Below, piece after piece: positions 57,904 through 64,000 of a stretch of 64,000 bases of DNA (its first letter is position 1; every line of letters begins with the position of its first letter). The notes beneath the pieces were generated by a model. That model saw only the letters and a list, made by a program, of their open reading frames with translations, was not told where the DNA came from and ran no database searches. The DNA is from DASYKT01 sp035995185 (lineage in GTDB: Bacteria; Acidobacteriota; Blastocatellia; Pyrinomonadales; Pyrinomonadaceae): contig DASYKT010000031.1 of the NCBI GenBank assembly GCA_035995185.1, forward strand, positions 124,001 to 188,000, given 5' to 3'. The position numbers were made by a program, and so were the translations under genes.

Positions 57904-59376
57904 ATGTCGAAAATCAATTACTTAGTTCGCAGCATCGTCTTGTGTATGCTGTTTTGCGTTTTGGGTGAACCGCTTCTCGAGCAAGGCGTCGCGCAGAAAA
58001 ACGGCGATAGCGGCAAGACGGAAACGGAAAAATGGCGCGAAGACCTGCGTTACATAGCCGAGCAAATGCCTCTGTTTCACAAAGACCTGTTTCACCAGAT
58101 GACGCGCGAACAATTCGATACCGCCATCAAAAAGCTTTACGACCGGATACCGGTGCTGGCCCGGCACCAGATCATCGTCGAGATGCAGCGCATCGCCGCC
58201 ATGGCCGGCGACGGCCACACCAATATTTACCCGACCCGCGATCCGAAAATAGGCTTTCACGTTTTCCCGGTGAAAATGTATTTTTTTGGCGACGGGCTAT
58301 TCATACGCTCAGCCGATAAAGAACACGCCGATCTGGTAGGAGTTAAGATCATCAAGATCGGAAATGCCACCGTCAAAGAGGCCTACGACGCGGTCCGTGA
58401 AATTATCGGGCGCGATAACGAAATGGATGTGAAATTTTTTGCCGCGCATTTGCTGGTGATGCCGGAAATTTTACACGCGCTCGGACTGAGCGATAACGCG
58501 GAGAGCGCAAAGTTCACCTTTGAAACTAAAAGCGGCCAAAAGATCGTCGAGCTTAAGGCCGCCGGTGCCGTCGAAATGATGCCGGCGGACACGGATATGA
58601 GCTGGCTTCCAAAAACCGGTTGGACGGATAGCCGCACCGGTTCCGGAGCGCCTTTATGGCTGAAAGATCCGCAGAATAAATTCTGGTATGAATATCTGCC
58701 CGATTCCAAAACCGTCTATTTCCAATACAACCAGGTCGGCAATAAAGACAACGAGACCTTAGCGGCGTTTTCAAAGCGGCTTTTTGCTTTTGTCGAAGCC
58801 AACCCGGTCGAGCGCCTGGTTATCGATATGCGTTTGAACCGCGGAGGAAACGGCGAGTTTAACCGTGCGCTGCTGCTCGACATCATCAAGTCGGCCAGGA
58901 TCAATCAGAGAGGAAAACTGTTTGCGATAATCGGCCGCAGCACTTTTTCGGCGGCGCAGTTTATGGCCAATAATCTGGAGAAATATACCAACTGTATTTT
59001 CGTCGGCGAGCCGTCCGGTTCGAAAGGAAACATCTATGGCGATTCGCGCAAGATCACGCTTCCCAACAGCGGGATGACGGTGCGTGTTTCGGTTTATTAC
59101 TGGCAGGATTGGAGCCCGTGGGACACGCGCCCGTGGACCGCGCCGGAAATTACGGCCGAGCTGACCTCGGAAGATTATCGCCTTAACCGCGATCCGGCGA
59201 TGGAGGCGGTCCTTAACTACGTGCCGCAAAAAACGTTGAGCGAGGTCCTGGACGAAGCGCTGACCAAGGGCGGCATCGATGCGGCGGTAAAAAGCTTCGT
59301 GAATTTATGGCTGAACCCGCTCATCGTTATACGTGGACAGAGCAGGCGCTGCTTGAAACCGGGCAAAGGTTATTAA
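57904..59376 (+). CDS. S41-like peptidase (C-terminus altered by frameshift)
   Basis: The ATG at 57904 gives a signal peptide (MSKINYLVRSIVLCMLFCVLG). The 490-aa frame has an N-terminal helical region (EDLRYIAEQMPLFHKDLFH), an MAGDGHTNIYP motif, a PDZ-like stretch (LVGVKIIKIGNATVKEAYDAV), and the S41 core LVIDMRLNRGGNGEFNRAL with the nucleophile region IIGRSTFSAAQF and EPSGSKGNIYG. The final 18 residues after KSFVNL are not protease-like; the TPR tail that belongs here is in another frame (59307-59588). The intact protein was probably protease plus TPR. Confidence 0.88.
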   Translation: MSKINYLVRSIVLCMLFCVLGEPLLEQGVAQKNGDSGKTETEKWREDLRYIAEQMPLFHKDLFHQMTREQFDTAIKKLYDRIPVLARHQIIVEMQRIAAMAGDGHTNIYPTRDPKIGFHVFPVKMYFFGDGLFIRSADKEHADLVGVKIIKIGNATVKEAYDAVREIIGRDNEMDVKFFAAHLLVMPEILHALGLSDNAESAKFTFETKSGQKIVELKAAGAVEMMPADTDMSWLPKTGWTDSRTGSGAPLWLKDPQNKFWYEYLPDSKTVYFQYNQVGNKDNETLAAFSKRLFAFVEANPVERLVIDMRLNRGGNGEFNRALLLDIIKSARINQRGKLFAIIGRSTFSAAQFMANNLEKYTNCIFVGEPSGSKGNIYGDSRKITLPNSGMTVRVSVYYWQDWSPWDTRPWTAPEITAELTSEDYRLNRDPAMEAVLNYVPQKTLSEVLDEALTKGGIDAAVKSFVNLWLNPLIVIRGQSRRCLKPGKGY

Positions 59377-59588
59377 ATGAGAAAAAGCCTGAGCAGGCGG
59401 CCGTTCTTTTTCAGATCGACGTGGAAAAAAATCCCGCGTCTTTCAGGGCATATTTTGCTCTGGGCGAGAGCTATTTTCTGATGGGGAAAAAGGACCTGGC
59501 CATTGCTAATTTCGAGAGGTCGTTGGAGTTAAATCCGAAAAATTACGATCTGATCCAAAGGCTGCGTGAAGCTAAAAGTGACAAGTAG
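59307..59588 (+). CDS. TPR tail of the S41-like peptidase (after frameshift)
   Basis: This 93-aa frame (AEPAHRYTWTEQALLETGQRLL, YFALGESYFLMGKKDLAIANFERSLELNPKN) is one TPR pair and a linker. In-frame sequence upstream reads LREF directly before it, so adding one C to AGCTTCGTG near 59296 would give ...KSFREFMAEPAHRY and join the protease frame to this one. It has its own ATG at 59307 but no Shine-Dalgarno site, so a separate gene is unlikely. Confidence 0.75.
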   Translation: MAEPAHRYTWTEQALLETGQRLLNEKKPEQAAVLFQIDVEKNPASFRAYFALGESYFLMGKKDLAIANFERSLELNPKNYDLIQRLREAKSDK

Positions 59589-59590
59589 CG

Positions 59591-60544
59591 CTACTCTATT
59601 TCCAAACTACTCTTAACACCCCGGAGCGAGAAAAACTGAAGCGCCCGGCGGGAATCGCGTTCGATCTGGGCTTTTAATTCGTCGATGCCGCTAAATTTTT
59701 TCTCATCGCGCAGGCGGTGCAGAAAGCGGACGCGCAGCACGTCTCCATAGAGATCGCCGTCAAAATCAAAAATATAAGTTTCAACCGAGGGTTCGGCGTC
59801 GCCGCCAAAGGTCGGACGCACCCCGACGTTTGTAATGCTGCGCCGCCAGGTATCGCCGATCAGCGTGGCAGTCACATAAACACCTGTGCGCGGGATGACG
59901 CGATTTTGCGGCTGCAGATTGGCGGTAGGAAAACCGATGGTGTGGCCGCGGCGGTCACCGCGAATGATCTTGCCTTCGACGCCGTAAGGACGTCCCAGCA
60001 TCCGGCGCGCCAGATTCACTTTTCCCGCCGCCAGCAGCTCGCGTATTTTCGATGAGCTGACACGCGTTCCGCGAAGCTGCACTTCCGGCACTTCGTCGGC
60101 AAAAAATCCGAGCTCTGCGCTAATACGTTTCAACAGTTCGATATTTCCCGCGCGGCCTTTGCCAAAAGCAAAGCCTTTACCAAGGTACACTTCCTTGGCC
60201 TGCAGACGGTCGTAAATGATCTCGCGCAGAAAATCTTCGGCCTCTATCGAGGCAAAATCACGGTTGAAACGAATGACGATCGTTTGCTCGATACCGAGGA
60301 ATTCGAGCGCCGCCAGCCGCTGGTCGAGAGTTTGCAGCAGCGGCGGAGCGGATTCGGGATGGAGCACCGCCCGCGGATGCGGGTCGAAAGTGATGGCGGT
60401 CGAAATCGCGTTCAACTCTTTTGCCCGTCCGACGACGGTCTGAATTATCCGCTGGTGGCCGAGGTGCAGCCCGTCAAAAACACCGAGCGTCAGCACCGTC
60501 GGGCGCGCGATATTGGCATTCTCTGTTCCGTGAAATATCTTCAT
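59591..60544 (-). CDS. ribF: bifunctional riboflavin kinase/FAD synthetase
   Basis: RibF phosphorylates riboflavin to FMN and adenylates FMN to FAD. At 317 aa it is typical. The N-terminal FAD-synthetase domain has VLTLGVFDGLHLGHQRII (the GxFDGxHxGH motif) and ITFDPHPRAVL; the C-terminal kinase domain has GRPYGVEGKIIRGDRRGHTIGFPTANL and PRTGVYVT. The gene is convergent with the S41/TPR gene, with only 2 nt between stops. No riboswitch was found upstream. Confidence 0.96.
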   Translation of the reverse strand: MKIFHGTENANIARPTVLTLGVFDGLHLGHQRIIQTVVGRAKELNAISTAITFDPHPRAVLHPESAPPLLQTLDQRLAALEFLGIEQTIVIRFNRDFASIEAEDFLREIIYDRLQAKEVYLGKGFAFGKGRAGNIELLKRISAELGFFADEVPEVQLRGTRVSSSKIRELLAAGKVNLARRMLGRPYGVEGKIIRGDRRGHTIGFPTANLQPQNRVIPRTGVYVTATLIGDTWRRSITNVGVRPTFGGDAEPSVETYIFDFDGDLYGDVLRVRFLHRLRDEKKFSGIDELKAQIERDSRRALQFFSLRGVKSSLEIE

Positions 60545-60610
60545 TGCGAAATTAGAAGATTAAAGGGAATTTGCGGCAAAAGCAAAGCCGGGAACTTTGG
60601 GTTTGCACAC

Positions 60611-60712
60611 GATCTTTCGTGCATTTCGTGTGTTTCGTGGTTAAATTTCTGCGGATGTTATTATTAAAATTAAAGGCTGAAACCACGAATCACACTAAAC
60701 ACACGAAATGTC
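60611..60712. repeat. CACGAA-family palindromic repeat, copy 6
   Basis: The left arm 60611-60643 (TTTCGTGCATTTCGTGTGTTTCGTGGTT) pairs with the right arm 60680-60712 (AAACCACGAATCACACTAAACACACGAAA), loop about 36 nt. It lies between ribF and the SDR gene. Confidence 0.8.
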
Positions 60713-60759
60713 CCGAGCACCAGACAATGCGTGTTTAAGCCAACAAAAATAAATATTCG

Positions 60760-61548
60760 CTACTTATTTACGCCGCGCCTGGCGTTGATGTAGTTGATCA
60801 GGGCGGTTTGCATTTTGTAGGGCAGGTGCCGCGAGAAAAAAACGAAAAGTTTATTCACAAAGCCGGGAATAACGATGTGCGTGCCGCGCATGGTTCCGTC
60901 ATAGGCGATCCTGGCCACATCTTTCGCGGCCATTCCCGAATTTTTCTTATCTTCGATCCCGGCACGGACGCGAAATTCCGTCTGCACGACGCCCGGGCAG
61001 AGAACGGTGACGCTCACACCGGTATCTTTTAATTCCGAACGCAGCGCGGTGGAAAAAGAAAAGATGAACGATTTACAGGCGCTATAGACGGCCTGTTTTT
61101 TAACCGGCGAAAACGAGTATACCGAAGCGACGTTGAGAATATATCCGCGTTTTTGTTCGAGCATGGCGGGCAGCGCGGCTTTGGTAAGCTTTAACATCGC
61201 GGTCAATTGGAGGTCGAGCATCATCATCTCTTTCTCCGTCACGGTTTCCACAAACCGCCCGTGGATCGCAAAGCCGGCATTATTTACCAGGACCGTAAAG
61301 CGCCTGGCCGCAACTTCAGCCGCCAGTTTATCGATCGCTTCGATATCGGAGAGATCGGCGGCGACAGTTTCCGTCTCAATGCCAAATTTGTCCCGGCATT
61401 CCGCGGCCACCTCGTCCAGCTGTTCCTGTTCGAGCGCGGTGAGAAAGAGATCAAAACCCGCGGCGGCAAACTGGAAAGCGAGCGCCTTGCCTATCCCCGA
61501 TGAAGCGCCGGTAATGAATGCCCATTTTTTGTCAGCGATATCGGTCAT
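60760..61548 (-). CDS. short-chain dehydrogenase/reductase
   Basis: This 262-aa NAD(P)-binding oxidoreductase has the Rossmann motif TGASSGIGKALA, NNAGFAIHGRF, the catalytic Ser in LNVASVYSFSP, and YSACK (Tyr-x3-Lys). After GVVQTEFRV the C-terminus becomes basic and hydrophobic (VNKLFVFFSRHLPYKMQ), suggesting peripheral membrane contact. Its start is 2 nt from the PlsC-like stop and both lie downstream of the AGPS gene. In an ether-lipid pathway it could reduce alkyl-DHAP to alkyl-glycerol phosphate; this role is inferred from context. Confidence 0.9.
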   Translation of the reverse strand: MTDIADKKWAFITGASSGIGKALAFQFAAAGFDLFLTALEQEQLDEVAAECRDKFGIETETVAADLSDIEAIDKLAAEVAARRFTVLVNNAGFAIHGRFVETVTEKEMMMLDLQLTAMLKLTKAALPAMLEQKRGYILNVASVYSFSPVKKQAVYSACKSFIFSFSTALRSELKDTGVSVTVLCPGVVQTEFRVRAGIEDKKNSGMAAKDVARIAYDGTMRGTHIVIPGFVNKLFVFFSRHLPYKMQTALINYINARRGVNK

Positions 61549-61550
61549 TC

Positions 61551-62381
61551 TTAAAAGAACGGCTTAAGAGGTTCGGCGCGGGACGCGAAATATTCATTCT
61601 CGAATTGCTTGATCGTTCCCGCGATCTGCCCGACGATCTCGTTATAAGCCGCTTTGCCTCTTTTTTCCGTAACGGGTTCGATCACTTTCATCGACATTGT
61701 AAAACTCGAACCGCGCGGCGGGTAATTTGAAAAAGAATTTTGTTTATCGCTGCGCAGGTGAATGCATAAAACGCGCGCGCCTTCCAGCGAATAGATTATC
61801 TTGCCCACGCCGGCCGTGATCTTTTCCGGATCAAAAAAACCTTTTCGCGAACGTTGGCCTTCGGGAAAGATCAGCACCACATTATTTTGCAGCAGCAGAT
61901 AACGGCATAGACGCAGTACGTCGTTTTTATGTTCATTGCTGCCGTCGCGATGAATAAAAATACATTTCGTAAGATAAAGCGTGAGATGATACCGCAGTTT
62001 TTTCTTAAAGAAATCACCCGCCGGTAGGTTCCAGGTAAACGCTTTGTAATTAAAGAGATACCAGCCGTTTGACGCGAGCCCCCAGATGATCAACGCCGAG
62101 TCAATAAAGGTCAGATGGTTGGCGCAAATGATCAGCGGCGCATCTTTGTCTTTGTTTTCCCAGATCTCACGATATTGCTTTCTGACCTCGCGCATATTTT
62201 CGATGCTGTAGCCGCACACACGCATGAGAAGCACAAGAATTCCGCCAAACGGCAAGAGCAGCAGCCAGCAGATGAACGATTGCAGATTCGTTTTAGAGAT
62301 CGTGCGGGCATCGGGCTGGTCAAGGCGGCTAAGCAAGCGCGCCTTTGGATCGAAATTTGGTATTTCTTTTACTTCCTGCAT
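61551..62381 (-). CDS. PlsC-like lysophospholipid acyltransferase
   Basis: The 276-aa protein has the acyltransferase motifs: NHLTFIDS (HX4D, catalytic His), FIHRDGSNEHK, the glycerol-phosphate binding FPEGQRS with R and G residues, and GAR...CIHLRSD. A membrane segment lies at about 34-52 (LLLLPFGGILVLLMRVCGYS). It should acylate the sn-2 position of lysophosphatidate-type lipids; in this context it may use alkyl-glycerol phosphate. The SDR gene lies 2 nt downstream, and AGPS about 120 nt upstream. Confidence 0.88.
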   Translation of the reverse strand: MQEVKEIPNFDPKARLLSRLDQPDARTISKTNLQSFICWLLLLPFGGILVLLMRVCGYSIENMREVRKQYREIWENKDKDAPLIICANHLTFIDSALIIWGLASNGWYLFNYKAFTWNLPAGDFFKKKLRYHLTLYLTKCIFIHRDGSNEHKNDVLRLCRYLLLQNNVVLIFPEGQRSRKGFFDPEKITAGVGKIIYSLEGARVLCIHLRSDKQNSFSNYPPRGSSFTMSMKVIEPVTEKRGKAAYNEIVGQIAGTIKQFENEYFASRAEPLKPFF

Positions 62382-62424
62382 GCAATTAAGTAGCGCCGCC
62401 GTCGCATAAAATGACGGGGCTGTC

Positions 62425-62497
62425 CTGAAGGCGTCCCGCCTTCAGTTAAAATAGCGTGGGCGGGACGCCCACACGACTGCCAGCGAGACGCTGGCGA
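62425..62497. repeat. GCCAGCGTCTCGCTGGC palindromic repeat, copy 2 (reverse)
   Basis: Three short palindromes in a row: CTGAAGGCGTCCCGCCTTCAG (62425-62445), GTGGGCGGGACGCCCACAC (62456-62474) and GCCAGCGAGACGCTGGC (62479-62495). The last two, reversed, match 14831-14872. The element separates AGPS from the acyltransferase gene. Confidence 0.8.
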
Positions 62498-62499
62498 TA

Positions 62500-64000
62500 C
62501 TATCCCAGGTCCTGATTTCCGCTGGCAAAAATATTCTTCGGATCGAAACTGTTCTTTACCTGGCGCTTTAAATTCAACGCTGTTTCCGACATCACTTCAG
62601 GCAGAAAAGCCTGGCGAATTTTCCCTACCCCGTGGTGATGCGAAAGCGAGCCGCCGGAACGCAAAATTTCCGCCCGCGCGATATTTTCCAGATCGAGATA
62701 AACTTTCGAAGGATTTTCCACACCCTTGTAATAAAATCCGAAATAAAAATAAATGGCGACGCCGGTGCGATAAACCTGCGTGATACGCGAGGTGACGAAC
62801 GGTTTTCCGGGCAGTCCGCGCCGCTCGTATTCTTCGCGCAAAACACGTTTTACGTTCTCGCAAATTTTCAGAGCGTCGCTCCATGAGCACGAAGTTTCAA
62901 AAGATTCGGCGATGATGTAATAGTTCATCAAAAAATCACGGATGTAGGCGATGCTGTACGTAAGCTGGTAGCCGCGCCGGCCGTTTTCACCGCCGGCTTT
63001 CATCCCGCCGTGTTTTTTCGCGATGCGGTAGACGTCAGATTCCTGCTGCTGAACTTCGGCTTTTGTTCCTTCGAATACAAGCGTAAGCGCGACCATTTTG
63101 AACGGATCGAAGCCTTTGATCTTAGTGACAAAGAATTTTTCGAACTGGCTTTTCCAGACCTTTAGCCCGGTCGAGGCGGGCTTGAGCGCCAGGCCGAATT
63201 GAAACTGCAGATTATCGACCAAACGCACACTGGCCGGCGGCGTCGAGGTGTGCGCCAGCTCATGCATAAAGGCGTAACCGTCTTCATAAGAGGGGAAAAG
63301 CACGGAACCGTATTCCTGCGCTTCGGGCAGCGGAAAAAGTTTGACGATGGCCGAGGTGATGATACCCAGCGTGCCTTCGGAACCGAAGATCAGCCGGCGC
63401 AGGTCGGAGCCGACCGATTCGCGCGGCGCGGGCGTAGCGCGCTCCAGCTTGCCGTCGGAAGTGGCGACCGTCACGTCGATCACCAGGTCTTCGATGTTGC
63501 CGTACTTATTTTTTTTCATCCCGCTGGCGTTGGTGGCGATCCACCCCCCAAGCGTGGAAAATTCTACGCTGTCCGGTTCATGCCCCATCGAGTAACCGTA
63601 TTTCGCCAGCTGCTCCATGATGTGGCGGCCCACGGCGCCGGCTTCGATACAGGCCATCATATTTTCCGGGTCGATCCAGCGGACGCGGTCCATCCGGCGC
63701 ATATCGACCGAGACGATCACGCGTTTTTCATTTTCACTGCAGCGCAGCGCATCGGTTACGTTGGTGCCGCCGCCGAAAGGGATCAGCACCGCGTCGTGTT
63801 TTTTTGCGGCTTCGATCAGCTGCGCAACCTGTTCTTCGCTTTCGGGATAGATGACCATATCCGGAATTCGCCCGAGCCGTTTGTGCTTGATGGCAAACAT
63901 TTCTTCCTGCGTGTGGCCATGGCCGTGACGCAGGCGGACCTCGCCGCCGGTGTCTATCTGCGGGTCACCGATGAATGTTTTTAGCTCGGCGTTAAAAGCG
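62500..64000 (-). CDS. alkyl-dihydroxyacetonephosphate synthase-like FAD oxidase (5' end outside window)
   Basis: The frame is open to the window edge and reads GGEVRLRHGHGHTQEEMFAIKHKRLGRIPDMVIYP, matching the AGPS opening, so the ATG at 63900 is not the true start. The FAD-binding domain has PFGGGTNVTDAL and GRHIMEQLAKYGYSMGHEPDSVEFSTLGGWIATNASG; the C-terminal part has YYKGVENPSKVY and the active-site motif GGSLSHHHGVGK, typical of AGPS. The enzyme replaces the acyl chain of acyl-DHAP with an alkyl chain to make ether lipids. It is followed by PlsC-like and SDR genes. Confidence 0.9.
   Translation of the reverse strand, partial: AFNAELKTFIGDPQIDTGGEVRLRHGHGHTQEEMFAIKHKRLGRIPDMVIYPESEEQVAQLIEAAKKHDAVLIPFGGGTNVTDALRCSENEKRVIVSVDMRRMDRVRWIDPENMMACIEAGAVGRHIMEQLAKYGYSMGHEPDSVEFSTLGGWIATNASGMKKNKYGNIEDLVIDVTVATSDGKLERATPAPRESVGSDLRRLIFGSEGTLGIITSAIVKLFPLPEAQEYGSVLFPSYEDGYAFMHELAHTSTPPASVRLVDNLQFQFGLALKPASTGLKVWKSQFEKFFVTKIKGFDPFKMVALTLVFEGTKAEVQQQESDVYRIAKKHGGMKAGGENGRRGYQLTYSIAYIRDFLMNYYIIAESFETSCSWSDALKICENVKRVLREEYERRGLPGKPFVTSRITQVYRTGVAIYFYFGFYYKGVENPSKVYLDLENIARAEILRSGGSLSHHHGVGKIRQAFLPEVMSETALNLKRQVKNSFDPKNIFASGNQDLG

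Overview
The window looks like chromosomal DNA of an Acidobacteriota member, probably class Blastocatellia (Pyrinomonadaceae-like). This is inferred from the gene families, because there is no rRNA here to confirm it. The supporting features are many secreted proteins with carboxypeptidase-regulatory-like, PEGA, TPR or DUF5916/CBM9-like domains, an alkyl-DHAP-synthase ether-lipid cluster, a pilB-x-pilT-pilC type IV pilus operon, moderate GC, and intergenic regions packed with palindromic repeats. No plasmid, prophage, rRNA operon, CRISPR array or intact insertion sequence is visible.

Layout. 1-4.5 kb: two paralogous Cys-motif membrane/secreted proteins around an osmoprotectant-type ABC ATPase, a Mug DNA glycosylase and two small secreted proteins. 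4.6-9.5 kb: an A+T-rich MazE/AbrB-like protein with a PUA/EVE-like tail, guaA, and an HtrA-like protease flanked by PEGA domains. 9.6-16.3 kb: a selenocysteine tRNA, dprA, a 1.1-kb non-coding repeat region, a GAF-like acidic-linker protein, and queE-queC. 16.5-24.3 kb: a TPR protein, the pilus motor operon and a cyclase-family lipoprotein. 24.6-35.9 kb: a DUF5916 outer-membrane protein, inorganic pyrophosphatase, an esterase, an FKBP isomerase, an AIPR-family defence protein, a DUF2233 protein, an alkylsulfatase-like enzyme and a Cys-rich secreted protein. 36-44 kb: a decayed FKBP copy, a frameshifted nuclease-STAND-TPR defence-like gene, pta, an XRE regulator, a DUF1232 protein, mpl and nested repeats. 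44.4-49.3 kb: small secreted proteins, a DUF4157 protein with a possible Cys-peptidase tail, and an orphan DNA methyltransferase. 49.4-56 kb: a P450, a broken mazF with its antitoxin, umuDC, two hydrolases and an intact PemK-type toxin-antitoxin pair. 56-64 kb: an ABC1/UbiB kinase-like protein, an S41-like protease split from a TPR tail, ribF, and an SDR-PlsC-AGPS cluster that runs off the right edge.

How the genes fit together. Clear functional groups are the pilus motor genes (pilB, pilT, pilC), which with dprA fit natural transformation; queE-queC for 7-deazaguanine synthesis; umuD-umuC for SOS translesion synthesis; and AGPS + PlsC-like acyltransferase + SDR, which together would make ether-linked phospholipid precursors. 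Defence-type genes (AIPR, STAND nuclease, orphan methyltransferase, two toxin-antitoxin loci) are scattered and often more A+T-rich than their neighbours, which suggests transfer.

Notable patterns. At least six families of palindromic intergenic repeats recur, some nested inside each other, together with a ~280-bp non-coding repeat in two copies 28 kb apart. Three genes look split by a single-base indel (38.5, 51.0 and 59.3 kb) and a fourth is a decayed fragment (36.0 kb). Sequencing error must be excluded before the first three are called pseudogenes.
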